Of a stretch of 64,000 nt of DNA, positions 41,864 through 52,521 are shown in pieces. Each line of letters opens with the position of its first letter. The first letter of the stretch is position 1. The DNA is from Mucilaginibacter sp. (lineage in GTDB: Bacteria; Bacteroidota; Bacteroidia; Sphingobacteriales; Sphingobacteriaceae), in the NCBI RefSeq assembly GCF_028288105.1, contig NZ_JAQBOI010000058.1, positions 1-64,000 on the forward strand, in the 5' to 3' direction. Under the pieces are notes generated by a model that made no database searches, was not told the DNA's origin, and saw only the letters and a list, made by a program, of their open reading frames with translations. Both the position numbers and the translations under genes were made by a program.

Positions 41864-42529
41864 ATGATATTTATTACAGTTAACACAGTATCAGAGTTAT
41901 TATGCCTCCTGGCCGCAATTTTTTTCTTATACAAGGAAAAAACAACGGCCTGGAGGCTGTTTATTCCGTTTTTATTATTAACCTGTACTGTTGAAATAGC
42001 AGGTATATACATACGCGAGTTTGTACATACTTCAAACTATGCCTTATATAATGTATATGTATTGTTTGAGTGTGGCTTTACCAGCTATTTCTTTTTTTAC
42101 CTGTATAAAGCCTATCACTATAAACCAATATGGCTGTTTACCTGGCTGGGCCTGTTCGCGGTTATGTATATTACAGATTTACTACACCATAATTTTAGCC
42201 AGTTTGTATCAACAACAGCATCGGTAATGTCGGTAGTGTTTGTATTAGCAAGCCTGTATTTTTACTACCTTAAACTAAAGGACGAGCATTTTGAACCCTT
42301 GATATTTTCGGCCCCGTTCTGGTGGGTTAGCGGTACATTGTTCTTTTATTTTGGAAGCACTGCCTGTAATAACTTTTTAGATTATCTGTCCGCGTATGAA
42401 AGAATCACCTTTAGCCGGTCTATCAGGTATATAATTTACAATATTTTAGATATTATCATGTACATTTTCTGGTCATACGCTTTCATATGCAGATATCGTC
42501 AAAAGAGGTCATCTCCCTCATTGGGTTAA
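41864..42529 (+). CDS. hypothetical polytopic membrane protein
   Basis: About 6-7 hydrophobic segments; overlaps the histidine kinase start by 43 bp. Confidence 0.7.
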   Translation: MIFITVNTVSELLCLLAAIFFLYKEKTTAWRLFIPFLLLTCTVEIAGIYIREFVHTSNYALYNVYVLFECGFTSYFFFYLYKAYHYKPIWLFTWLGLFAVMYITDLLHHNFSQFVSTTASVMSVVFVLASLYFYYLKLKDEHFEPLIFSAPFWWVSGTLFFYFGSTACNNFLDYLSAYERITFSRSIRYIIYNILDIIMYIFWSYAFICRYRQKRSSPSLG

Positions 42530-43275
42530 CATCCATTATATTCTTAATTGCGCCTTTGTTCCTTATTCTGTATGTATTATCATATAACCGCAGAAAAAAG
42601 AAACACCAGGAGGAAACTGTTATGATGCAACAGAATTTTGAGAACGAACTGCTTAAAACCCAGATGGAGGTACAAGAACAAACCTTAAAAACGGTTGCCT
42701 ACGATTTGCACGATAATATTGGCCAGTTGCTTAGCCTTACCACTATCACCTTAAGTTCTATCAATATTAATGACAACCAAAACACGGCAGAAAAAATAGC
42801 TTTAGTGGAAGCCCTTACCTTAAGATCTATAAAAGAGGTAAAGGCGTTATCGCGCCTGCTGCATGGTGAAGAAATTGTAAGCCGGGGTTTAAAAGCCGCT
42901 ATTGAATTTGAACTGGAGTGGTTAAAGCGACTGGATAGGTTTGAAGTGACATTTGAGCACAATAATGTTTTTTTTACTGGTGATGGTGCTAAAGAAACCA
43001 TACTTTTTCGGCTGTTTCAAGAGATCATTAATAACATTATTCAACATGCTAAAGCAACCAAAATACTTATTAAGTTAGAAGTAATTGAAGATAACTTCTG
43101 GTTAACTATACGCGATAATGGTGTTGGGTTTGATGTAGATGAGATATTAAAGCGAAAAGCAGGCATGGGCCTGCATAACATTGTAAAACGAAGCACCATG
43201 ATAAATGGCTCAGCTTCTATAATTTCTATCCCTTTGAATGGGGCAACAATAACTATAAACGTACCGTACAAATAA
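42487..43275 (+). CDS. sensor histidine kinase (NarL-type, HisKA_3)
   Basis: One TM; LKTVAYDLHDNIGQLLSLTTITL phospho-acceptor; RDNGVGFD and GMGLHNIVKRSTMINGS ATPase motifs. Confidence 0.9.
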   Translation: MQISSKEVISLIGLTSIIFLIAPLFLILYVLSYNRRKKKHQEETVMMQQNFENELLKTQMEVQEQTLKTVAYDLHDNIGQLLSLTTITLSSININDNQNTAEKIALVEALTLRSIKEVKALSRLLHGEEIVSRGLKAAIEFELEWLKRLDRFEVTFEHNNVFFTGDGAKETILFRLFQEIINNIIQHAKATKILIKLEVIEDNFWLTIRDNGVGFDVDEILKRKAGMGLHNIVKRSTMINGSASIISIPLNGATITINVPYK

Positions 43276-43277
43276 CA

Positions 43278-43931
43278 ATGCAAACCGATAAAGTAAATAT
43301 TGCCATAGTAGACGACCATACGCTCTTCCGCCAGGGACTTGCACATTTGTTAACCGAATCTAACGAGATAAATGTTTTGTTTGATGCCGATAACGGTGCA
43401 GATATGATCAGAAAGCTACCCACCTATCCCCTGCCCGATGTTATACTAATGGATATAACTATGCCAATTATGAACGGCTACGAAACCACAAAATGGCTCA
43501 AAGCAAATTATCCGGAAATAAACGTACTGGCTTTAAGTATGTTTGAAGAAGACAAGCCCATTATTGGCATGCTAAAAAGCGGCGCTGGCGGTTATATGCT
43601 AAAACAATCAAAAGCCGCCGATCTGGTAAGCGCTATTAAAGGAATTTCTGCTCAGTCCTTTTACATCAATGAATTGGTATCGGGCAAGTTATTGCGTAAT
43701 ATTCAAAACAATCAGCCTGTAAAAAATGCCCCCATAGGTTTAAGCCCTAACGAGCTAAAATTTTTGGAGTTGTGCTGCTCTGACCTTACCTACAAGCAAA
43801 TAGCCGATATGATGAACCTTAGTCCGCATACTATTGATAACTACCGCGAGGCCCTGTTCCAGAAGTTTGAGGTAAAATCAAGAACAGGCCTGGTTATATC
43901 CGCCCTAAAGAACGAACTTATAAAAATCTGA
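43278..43931 (+). CDS. LuxR/NarL family response regulator
   Basis: IAIVDDHTLFRQGL receiver; LSPNELKFLELCCSDLTYKQIADMMNLSPHTIDNYREALFQKF HTH. Confidence 0.93.
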   Translation: MQTDKVNIAIVDDHTLFRQGLAHLLTESNEINVLFDADNGADMIRKLPTYPLPDVILMDITMPIMNGYETTKWLKANYPEINVLALSMFEEDKPIIGMLKSGAGGYMLKQSKAADLVSAIKGISAQSFYINELVSGKLLRNIQNNQPVKNAPIGLSPNELKFLELCCSDLTYKQIADMMNLSPHTIDNYREALFQKFEVKSRTGLVISALKNELIKI

Positions 43932-43942
43932 TAACAGTGTAA

Positions 43943-44260
43943 TTATAATGTAGTAGTTTTTGCTGCCGTTTTTTTAACAACTGGTTCGGCTACCGTTTTA
44001 GTTTTGGCCGGGATGGCTTTAGGTGTTTCCAAAGCTTTTGGCTCATCAACTTTAACTAAAGCGGCTGCATTTACTTTAATGTCTTTAGCAAACTTTTTGG
44101 CCAGTTTCTTCCCCTCTTTCTGTATTTGCTTGTCTAATTTTTTTGATCCTACACCAAATCTGGCCGTAATGTCTTTTAGCTGTGCAACAAGGCTTAACTG
44201 TATTGCTTTTTGCGCGGTTTTCCTTGCTTCTTTAACAAGCGGTTTAAGTTTATTTTTCAT
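43943..44260 (-). CDS. small Lys/Ala-rich basic protein
   Basis: Likely start MKNKLKPLVKEARKTAQ at 44260; Lys-rich body with AKTKTVAEPVVKKTAAKTTTL tail. Confidence 0.55.
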   Translation of the reverse strand: MKNKLKPLVKEARKTAQKAIQLSLVAQLKDITARFGVGSKKLDKQIQKEGKKLAKKFAKDIKVNAAALVKVDEPKALETPKAIPAKTKTVAEPVVKKTAAKTTTL

Positions 44261-44456
44261 GTATTTATGTGGTGATATTTGCAAAAGTATGCCATTGCAA
44301 TGTTAATCCAATATTATCATTATGTTAAGTATACCTAAACAGCTTAACATTGCATGTTATAACAAGTTTTTATCCTTACCCTTTTGTTGCTGGTTATAGA
44401 TGCAGCAATTTATAACGAAACTAATTTACAATAATAAATTTATAACAGTGTTAGTG

Positions 44457-45422
44457 TTAGTAAGCAGATAAGTTAAATTGAACCCAATAGATATCGTCCT
44501 GGCCATTGCCGGGCTCACTTAACAGGCTATTCAGTTCGGCATAGGTAACAGCTTTTTCATTATACCATTCTTTGCGCAAGCGATTGCTGGTAAATATTAA
44601 ATATTTTTTATCCGGGGTAACGTAAGGGCAATAATCAAGCGATGTACTGTTAATTGTGCCCGGCAAGTGCTGTACCGGCAGCCAGTTATTTGTTTTATCC
44701 TTTTTACTAATGTAAATATCGCCTTTACCTTTATCATCAGCACGCCCGTCTGATGTGAACAATATAAACTGCTCATCCGGGTCTACAAATGCGTTAAATT
44801 CGCCATGCGAGGTATTAACACCATGGGGTAGGCTTATCGGCGCCAGGTAACCCGATGCAGCGTATGAACATACCACTATATCTTCCCCGCCCTTTCCATA
44901 AGGTGCTTCAACAGTAAAGTAAAGGTTACCACTTTTAGCAACGCTGGGGTAAAATTCGTTTTTGGCTGTATTAACGTTTGCACCTAAATTTTCGGGCTTA
45001 CCCCAAATGCCATCGGCTGTTTTAGATACTTTCCAGATATCAAAATCGCGTTTTGGCTGATTGCCTGTAAGCGGCCTGTCTGACGAAAAGAACACGGTCT
45101 TTCCATTCGGTGAAAAGCTGGCTTCCAAATCCCTGAAAACGCCGGAGAATGGCGCAACTTCCGGCTTACCCCACTTGCCATTTACTTTAGTTAACCTGAT
45201 AATTACGCTTACAATAAATTTAGGGTGTTGTATAGTATAAAATAACTCATCACCTGTGGGCGAGATTGTAAAATCGCGGTTAGCCAAACCTGTGGAAATA
45301 ATATCCCTTGCAAATAGTCGCAGTGTATCTGCAGGCAAATTATTATCCGGATATGTTATTTGTGCAACAGCCAAATGGCTACAAATTATTATACCAAATA
45401 CAAGTAAAATAACCTTTTTCAT
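44457..45422 (-). CDS. PD40/TolB-like beta-propeller protein
   Basis: Repeated ASFSPNGKTVFFSSDRP / YVTPDKKYLIFTSNR motifs; signal peptide from MKKVILLVFG. Confidence 0.82.
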   Translation of the reverse strand: MKKVILLVFGIIICSHLAVAQITYPDNNLPADTLRLFARDIISTGLANRDFTISPTGDELFYTIQHPKFIVSVIIRLTKVNGKWGKPEVAPFSGVFRDLEASFSPNGKTVFFSSDRPLTGNQPKRDFDIWKVSKTADGIWGKPENLGANVNTAKNEFYPSVAKSGNLYFTVEAPYGKGGEDIVVCSYAASGYLAPISLPHGVNTSHGEFNAFVDPDEQFILFTSDGRADDKGKGDIYISKKDKTNNWLPVQHLPGTINSTSLDYCPYVTPDKKYLIFTSNRLRKEWYNEKAVTYAELNSLLSEPGNGQDDIYWVQFNLSAY

Positions 45423-45490
45423 ACAACAGTTTATTTCCACTTACAATATAAGTTAAAACATTACTGTTACATATACATACGATCAATAAT

Positions 45491-47974
45491 TTATTTAGAT
45501 GGATAGAAAGTTATTGTTTCCCCCGCATGAGTTTTTAAGATGAGGTTACCGGCAACTATTTTACGCTTAATGTGGTTGATTTCTGCGTAACCTTTATTCC
45601 AGGGGATAATTACCGACAGATCCTGCCCTTTTTCGCTTTTTATGGTTACCTGCTTAATAATCCCCTTTTCCAATCTTGCAGAAACAAGAAAAGCACCTGC
45701 AGCACGCAGGCTGGTAAATTGGGCATCTTTTGATAATGGCCAGTTAGGGAATAATCTGATAGTGCCATTATAGCTCTGCATCAGGCATTCATTTATTACT
45801 GCCGGCAAAGCAAAATTCTCAAACCAAATACCCATTTTAGACATATATTTAAAATCGGAGTTATCATCATAACGCCCGAAAGTTTGCATTATCATATCGG
45901 TAGCGGTACCGTTTGGCAGCAAGGAATATTTTATATGGCGTTTAAATTGTTCCAGATCAAGCATTCCTATCCGGGCGGCCTGCAGGTTTATAAAAACCAG
46001 ATCATTACCACCCTCGTTTTGTTGATTTAGGTAAGTATTTTTTAGTTGATTGACCGTCTTTATATTTGAATGCAATCCAAAATCCTCACCCGGAAAAGCC
46101 GGGGCTAAAGCATTGGGCACATTATACACCACTTTATCATGTTCGCCCGGTACCGAAACATATATTTCACCATATTTTACCGATTTTGCGGTTGGATAAT
46201 CGGGATAGTTGGATAATATATGGGCAATATCGTTCAATAAAGCCTGTTCCTGGCCGGTAGTTTTCAGTATTTTGGCAGCTTTTTCAAATGCTTTAAAAAT
46301 AAATTTGGTAAGGCTCAAATCCATTACACAATCGTAATTGTATTTGAAGCCGGGCCTTAAACCATACAGCTCTGGCGGTACGGTTGGGAATATGTGATAT
46401 TTATTATCAGACCACCTTTCGCCGCCATGTGCATCGGGCCTTTTCATGTAAGCTGTTAAAAATTGTACTGCGGCTTTAATTGGCTCATAGGCCCTGTCGC
46501 GCAAAAACGTTTCATCACCCGAATACAGGTAGTGCCACCATAAACCTTGCACGGCCCATGGTGTTTCGCTTATTTCCCAGCCCCAATCCGGAACCGGGTA
46601 TGGGTTCATGGTCATGTTTACCGGGTAAGCCGAATGCGGAAAGTAGGCACCGGGCAAATTGTAATAAGTTTTGGCCCAGTTACGGCTTACAGGCATTAAA
46701 CGTTCTATCAGGTTTACATAGGGCAGATTCTTTTCCAAATGATTACTGGAAAAGGTCATCCAGAAAGGCTGCTGCGTATTATAATTCATGTGGTAATCGC
46801 CGTGCCAGGCAGTACCTATATTATTGTAGCTCCAGTTAGCGAATAAGCCGGGACAGGTTACTCCATCTTTTGCTGCACAATTAAAAAAGTATAGGTTGCG
46901 ATACCAAATCTGTTCTAAAAAATTATCACCAAGCTTAACTGCCGATTTACTCCAATATGTTTCCCATACAGATGTACTTTGGGCCAAAGCTTTATTAAAA
47001 CCATCAAATGTTAATTTTTCTTCGGGTGGCACATTTTGAGGCACTACTGATGACATGCCTTCCCGTAATGTAATTGTTGCAAAAAAGCCTTTGTTATTAG
47101 TTATGGCGGCCTCCAGGTCTGGCATTTGTTCGGTATTACCGCTCCAGTTCATCCGGGGTTCCTTACCAAGTGATGTGTTTGCCGTAAATGTTAAGCTGAA
47201 TGCTTTGTCGTTCGCGTTTCCTTTCTCGCGGTTATACTGTTCCGGTTCAAGTGCGGGTAAAACTTGCCTGAAGCTTAATATACCATTGGGCAAATTTTCA
47301 TCTACCTGATATTTTGGAAAATCAGCAGGTGTTGAAGGATCAGGCATGACCTTTACCCTGTTAAATATATTGGGATAAGCCTTGCCGTTTGCATCAGTCA
47401 GTTCCATCTGCAATTTATCCTGCTGCATCTCTGTAAAGAGCTTCAGGAATACTTCCTGTTTATCTGCCGTAAGCAGTTTAACAGTACATAAACCATTGGA
47501 GATATCAAGCGTATGCCCTATAAGCTGCACATCCCGCCTATCGAAACCAAGTACTACAGAACCACATGGAAACGGCCTTGGATAAGGTTTGCTGTAGTTA
47601 TCGCTTGTTAATTTGTTATACTGATTATACCAGGTATCATCAGTAAGATTATTAAGCGTAGAAGGCAGTGCCTTTACTTTATTAAAAACCGAGTCAAACG
47701 TACCAATTTCGTCGCGGTGTTTCTCGGATATACGAATATCCCAAACATTATTATGGCCAAAATATAATACTATGGCATCTGGCCGGGTAGTAACCACAAC
47801 GCCCATGCCCCCATTGCCGAGCAGAGCTCCCTCAAAAAAGTCTGCCGCAGGCTTATCAATTGTAAGGCTGTGCTTTTTAGCTTGCTGAGCAGCTATATTT
47901 TGGCCGTAAGCCGTTGTATAAATACTTATCTGTAATAAAAGATAAATTATGTAACGACCTACCGCCTTAACCAT
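45491..47974 (-). CDS. GH95-like glycoside hydrolase (putative alpha-fucosidase/galactosidase-type)
   Basis: ALLGNGGMGVVV, WHGDYHMNYNTQQPFW, (alpha/alpha)6-style C-terminal domain. Confidence 0.7.
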   Translation of the reverse strand: MVKAVGRYIIYLLLQISIYTTAYGQNIAAQQAKKHSLTIDKPAADFFEGALLGNGGMGVVVTTRPDAIVLYFGHNNVWDIRISEKHRDEIGTFDSVFNKVKALPSTLNNLTDDTWYNQYNKLTSDNYSKPYPRPFPCGSVVLGFDRRDVQLIGHTLDISNGLCTVKLLTADKQEVFLKLFTEMQQDKLQMELTDANGKAYPNIFNRVKVMPDPSTPADFPKYQVDENLPNGILSFRQVLPALEPEQYNREKGNANDKAFSLTFTANTSLGKEPRMNWSGNTEQMPDLEAAITNNKGFFATITLREGMSSVVPQNVPPEEKLTFDGFNKALAQSTSVWETYWSKSAVKLGDNFLEQIWYRNLYFFNCAAKDGVTCPGLFANWSYNNIGTAWHGDYHMNYNTQQPFWMTFSSNHLEKNLPYVNLIERLMPVSRNWAKTYYNLPGAYFPHSAYPVNMTMNPYPVPDWGWEISETPWAVQGLWWHYLYSGDETFLRDRAYEPIKAAVQFLTAYMKRPDAHGGERWSDNKYHIFPTVPPELYGLRPGFKYNYDCVMDLSLTKFIFKAFEKAAKILKTTGQEQALLNDIAHILSNYPDYPTAKSVKYGEIYVSVPGEHDKVVYNVPNALAPAFPGEDFGLHSNIKTVNQLKNTYLNQQNEGGNDLVFINLQAARIGMLDLEQFKRHIKYSLLPNGTATDMIMQTFGRYDDNSDFKYMSKMGIWFENFALPAVINECLMQSYNGTIRLFPNWPLSKDAQFTSLRAAGAFLVSARLEKGIIKQVTIKSEKGQDLSVIIPWNKGYAEINHIKRKIVAGNLILKTHAGETITFYPSK

Positions 47975-47978
47975 ACTC

Positions 47979-50018
47979 TTATTTTTTCAGCGTGAATTTG
48001 TACAATACGGCGTCTGCCCCATTCAATTTAAACTGCAGGCTACCTTTAGTATCTATCGCGTTATCCTGCAATATTTCTTTTGTGCCTATCACTTTAGAAA
48101 GGTCTATCCCCAGGCGTTGCGCTGATATATCGAAAATTTTGCTGTCTTTTCCATAATTAACCACAGCCATATAAAAGCTATTGCCTATTTTTTGGGTGAA
48201 TATTTCGGATGCACCTGTACCCGTATTGCCTTCAACCGGGCGGAACGCCTTGCCATTTTTTACCAGTTTAATCAATTCAGCATCCTGGTAATATTTTTTA
48301 ACACGAGCAGTCCATTGGCCGTTTACTGTAAAATCATCACCAGAAAGCCACGTACCTGTAACCAATGCCGATAACATACGCGCACGGTTTGCCCCTATTG
48401 TTTCATCGTTAAAAACAACATGGTCAGCATCAATAAAGTTATATAAGTTAGACTGCCACCAGCCATAGCTTACGCTGTTTAGCGTGTATTGTGTGTGCTC
48501 TATTGTTTTAAAGGCATCGCAGGCAATACGTCTCATATGTACATACCTGCCTGTTGCCATACTGGGCGATATAGCTGCATATATCAACATTTGATTACCA
48601 AGCTGGTCTATCAGATACTCCATACCTTTTCGATAAGCCTGCATCCCGGTAGTAACTGTTGGGTCATAGAATTTATTAGCCTCGACAGAGGCATGGCCTA
48701 AGAAGTCTATCTTGATCATTTTAAAACCACAGGCTTTAAGTTTACCTATTATGTAAGCAACACGTTTTTGCGTGCCGGGGTGCGTTGGGTCTATAGCCCT
48801 TGCACCATCAATATCGTTATAGCCATCGCCTATTTTTGTCCATAAGTCGCCAAAGGTATAATCACTACCCTCTGCTTTTCTGCCGGGGCCGCCGCCGTGG
48901 CCCCAATCAGTAAATGGCGCCCAGTAAACACCGGGCTCTAATCTTTTTGATTTACAATAATCAGCAAACTGCTTTAGTTGAGTGTAATCGCCATGTGAAA
49001 CCAATTTGTCCCAATACGAATCCAGGTCGATATACGCGGTATTACCTGTACGGAATGCAGGGATACTGTCTGCAAAGAAATTGGCTGTCTTAATAGCCTT
49101 ATCGTAGGTGATTTTTTCCTGTATAACACCCCAGCTGTTCCATCCTATCGGGGTAGGTTTATCCCAGTTAAACACATAAGGTGGCTCGGCAATACGATTA
49201 GCACTGCCATATTCTTCCATGCCAGTGCGCCAATCGTTAAAGTAACCTACAAATATTTTTGGCGATGTAATGGTATTGCCGCTGATAGTACCATGTGCAA
49301 TCTTATCGCGGGTTACTGCTTCTGCTGTGTAACCGCCCCAAACCTTAATTTGGTTTGATGGCTGTGCCGCTTCCATATCCACACCAGTTTTCCAAACCTC
49401 GTGTTCTACCGAACCGGCTACTATACCTGCTCTGGTCTGGTTTGAAAAAACTGTGCCTACTTCCGAACTTATGCCGTTATTATTAGAAAATGGCTTTGAA
49501 TTATAACTGATAAAAGTATCATTATCAAAAGGCACAAACAGCGTACGCACGTCATCGCCTTTTACAGTACCGAACTGCCCGTTAACCGGCGACATGTAAT
49601 TAGTTTTAAGTGATGTACCGGTGAAGGATATCTCTGTTAAAAAATAGTTTTTGCCTGGGTAGGTATAAAACACCTGCTTCATTTGCGGCAGGCCTTTGGC
49701 CGTTAATACTATAGTATGTTTAAAGCCCTTGCCAAAACCATTTTGTATGGGCAGTTTAGTATACTTTCTTACCTGATAATTTTTTGAGCTGATGGTATCG
49801 GCATTAACCTTAGCAATCGAATAAATATTAGAGAAAATGCCATAACCGTTTTGATACACATTGAATGTACCGGTTTTTAGGTTATAGTTTATTTTGCCAT
49901 CGTTCCCAAAAGGGATCACCACTTCAATCTTTTCAGGCGGCTTGATAGCAGCATCTGCTTTAATAAAAACAAGGGAAAATAGAAGGCAGATAAAGCACCG
50001 GGTATAAATTTTAAACAT
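47979..50018 (-). CDS. alpha-galactosidase-like glycoside hydrolase (clan GH-D, GH27/GH36-type)
   Basis: PTPIGWNSWGVIQ...AYIDLDSYWD; KMIKIDFLGH nucleophile-like motif. Confidence 0.7.
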   Translation of the reverse strand: MFKIYTRCFICLLFSLVFIKADAAIKPPEKIEVVIPFGNDGKINYNLKTGTFNVYQNGYGIFSNIYSIAKVNADTISSKNYQVRKYTKLPIQNGFGKGFKHTIVLTAKGLPQMKQVFYTYPGKNYFLTEISFTGTSLKTNYMSPVNGQFGTVKGDDVRTLFVPFDNDTFISYNSKPFSNNNGISSEVGTVFSNQTRAGIVAGSVEHEVWKTGVDMEAAQPSNQIKVWGGYTAEAVTRDKIAHGTISGNTITSPKIFVGYFNDWRTGMEEYGSANRIAEPPYVFNWDKPTPIGWNSWGVIQEKITYDKAIKTANFFADSIPAFRTGNTAYIDLDSYWDKLVSHGDYTQLKQFADYCKSKRLEPGVYWAPFTDWGHGGGPGRKAEGSDYTFGDLWTKIGDGYNDIDGARAIDPTHPGTQKRVAYIIGKLKACGFKMIKIDFLGHASVEANKFYDPTVTTGMQAYRKGMEYLIDQLGNQMLIYAAISPSMATGRYVHMRRIACDAFKTIEHTQYTLNSVSYGWWQSNLYNFIDADHVVFNDETIGANRARMLSALVTGTWLSGDDFTVNGQWTARVKKYYQDAELIKLVKNGKAFRPVEGNTGTGASEIFTQKIGNSFYMAVVNYGKDSKIFDISAQRLGIDLSKVIGTKEILQDNAIDTKGSLQFKLNGADAVLYKFTLKK

Positions 50019-50052
50019 AATGTATAGTTTATATAACTGCGAAAATATAATA

Positions 50053-52377
50053 TTACGCTTTTACCGTATTAAGCATTTTTAGCAAACCATTAATCTTTAC
50101 TTTCACTTTTCGGGGGCGGGAAGAGATTATCCGACAATTAATCACCTTCCCATTTTTCCAACTAAAATCTACTGTATAATTCCCCCGGGCTTTTACACCT
50201 TTAACTTCTCCTGACGCTTTCCAGCTATCAGGCACTGCCGGCAATAGTTCAATAAAACCGGCATGGCTTTGTATCAGCATTTCTGCGATACCGGCTGTGG
50301 TACCAAAATTACCATCAATTTGAAATGGTGGCCCTGCCGATAGTAAATTTGGATATATACCACCGCCTGCACCGTAATTCATATTGGTTTTAAGGGTTGG
50401 TTTCATTATCTCGGTAAATAATTTGTATGCACGGTTACCATCGTGCAGGCGTGCCCAAAACAACAATTTATATGCTATTGACCAGCTTGGCCCATCATCT
50501 CCCCTAACCTCTAATGTTTTTTTACAGGCCTCGGCCAGTGCAGGGGTAGCTTCGGGTGTAATTAGTGATGCGGGATACAGGCCATATAAATGCGAGATAT
50601 GCCTATGTTGCGGGTCGGTTTCTTTATAATCTTCCAGCCATTCCATCAGGCGGCCATCTTTAGCAATTTGGCCGGCAGGTGGGAGTTTTTTTAGTTTGGC
50701 GGCAAGGTCTTTACATAATGCTTCATCTTTACCCAAAAGTTTGGCCGCTGTAATTACATTATTAAATAATTCCCTTATTATTTGATTATCAATAGTTGGC
50801 GCTACGCATATGCTGGCTGTTTTGCCATTTGGCAGGTAAAAAGTATTCTCTGGTGATGATGATGGCGACGTAACCAACCAACCAGTTTTAGCATCCGGAG
50901 TAAGCATGCTACTATAAAACTGAGCCGAGCCTTTTAATATCGGATATATATCGCGCAGATAATTCTTATCCTCTGAGAAAGCATAGTGCTCCCAAAGATT
51001 ATTACACAACCAGCCCGAGCCGGATTTGGTTACCCCCCAGGACGCACTTTCACCTGGTTCCGTAAACCCCCACACATTGGTTATTACGTGGGCAACCCAT
51101 CCATTGGCATTATAATAAGCTTTTGCTGTGCGTTCACCAGGCTTTACCATTCCTTTTACCAGTTCGGCCAAAGGCAGGTTAAGTTCTGACAGGTTGGATA
51201 CTTCTACCGGCCAGTGGTTCATTTGCACGTTCACATCAAGGTGGTAATCACCATTCCATGGCGTATTTATTTGATTTGCCCATAAGCCTTGTAAGTTTGG
51301 CGGCAACAAGCCAACACGCGTGCTACTGATGCTAAGGTAACGCCCAAACTGGTAAAATAACACTGGTAAAAACTTATCGGCATTAGGATTTTTATGAAAA
51401 CTGATCAGCCTTTTATCAGTAGTTTCTTCAGCTGCGGTACCTGCACCTAAATTTACGGTGACACGTTTAAACAGCTTTTGATATTTGGCAATATGTTGTG
51501 CCCGCTCAACCGCGTAACTGGTTTTTAAGGCCGAAGCCAGCTTCGTATCTACATTCTTTTTATAATCGGCACTTCTAAAGTCTGTTCCGGCAGATACATA
51601 GATGATAACTTCAGTAGCGTTTTTAATCACTAACTGATTGCCATCGTTACTTAAACTACCGCCTTTTAATTGCGTTTTTACTTTGGTTAAGTACTGCATG
51701 CCACCATTATCGGTACCGCTTTTTAACTGCCCAGACATTTGAAGTTCACCGTTTTTTTCAACGGTAACCGATCTTTCCGGGCGGGATAAGGCGATGGTAA
51801 GATTTAACCTCCCCGGTTTATCTGCAGATAGTTTGATAATGCTTACATCATTACCAAAACTGGTAAAGTATTCGCGTTTATAAGTAACGCCGTCAACTAC
51901 ATAAGTACAATTGGCAATAGCATTATTTAAAGATAGTTCCCGCTTGTAGTTTACAGACTCCTTATCCGGGTTAGCGTAACTGAATTTGATTTTCAGATCG
52001 CCAAGCACCTGATATTTGCCAAATGGTTCACTACCCGAACCTACTCCTTTACAAATGAAGTTTTTATCTACCAGCTCCTGCGCCTCATTGTTTTTTCCTT
52101 CTGCTAATAACCTTCTTATTTCGGGCAAGCTTTTGTATGCTTCATAATTGTTTGCATCCTGTGGCGCGCCAGACCATAGGGTGATATCGTTCAATACAAT
52201 GTGCTCTTCCTTTATGCCTCCATCAGGTGTCATACCTAAACGGCCATTACCCAAAGGCAGGGTTTCTTCCCACTGCGACGCGGGCTTATCATACCAAAGT
52301 TTTAGCGGTTTATTTTGCGCGTAAGCAACTGTAATTATAAAATTAGCGAGGAGAAACAGGTAGAAGTATCTTTTCAT
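50053..52377 (-). CDS. GH95 family glycoside hydrolase (alpha-L-fucosidase)
   Basis: LWYDKPASQWEETLPLGNGRLGMTPDGGIKEEHIVLNDITLWSGAPQDANN; NLQGLWANQINTPWNGDYHLDVNVQMNHWP. Confidence 0.92.
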   Translation of the reverse strand: MKRYFYLFLLANFIITVAYAQNKPLKLWYDKPASQWEETLPLGNGRLGMTPDGGIKEEHIVLNDITLWSGAPQDANNYEAYKSLPEIRRLLAEGKNNEAQELVDKNFICKGVGSGSEPFGKYQVLGDLKIKFSYANPDKESVNYKRELSLNNAIANCTYVVDGVTYKREYFTSFGNDVSIIKLSADKPGRLNLTIALSRPERSVTVEKNGELQMSGQLKSGTDNGGMQYLTKVKTQLKGGSLSNDGNQLVIKNATEVIIYVSAGTDFRSADYKKNVDTKLASALKTSYAVERAQHIAKYQKLFKRVTVNLGAGTAAEETTDKRLISFHKNPNADKFLPVLFYQFGRYLSISSTRVGLLPPNLQGLWANQINTPWNGDYHLDVNVQMNHWPVEVSNLSELNLPLAELVKGMVKPGERTAKAYYNANGWVAHVITNVWGFTEPGESASWGVTKSGSGWLCNNLWEHYAFSEDKNYLRDIYPILKGSAQFYSSMLTPDAKTGWLVTSPSSSPENTFYLPNGKTASICVAPTIDNQIIRELFNNVITAAKLLGKDEALCKDLAAKLKKLPPAGQIAKDGRLMEWLEDYKETDPQHRHISHLYGLYPASLITPEATPALAEACKKTLEVRGDDGPSWSIAYKLLFWARLHDGNRAYKLFTEIMKPTLKTNMNYGAGGGIYPNLLSAGPPFQIDGNFGTTAGIAEMLIQSHAGFIELLPAVPDSWKASGEVKGVKARGNYTVDFSWKNGKVINCRIISSRPRKVKVKINGLLKMLNTVKA

Positions 52378-52521
52378 TATCTATAAGCATTTGCCCCAAC
52401 GGGCGGTTAAATGCACCGGTTTAAAAAGGGTGCGTTTAACAATTGGTAAATATTAATTGGCTGGATAAAAATATATGCTTGTATCCTGCTTTAAAATGGA
52501 CAAATCCCGCAAATAAATGGA

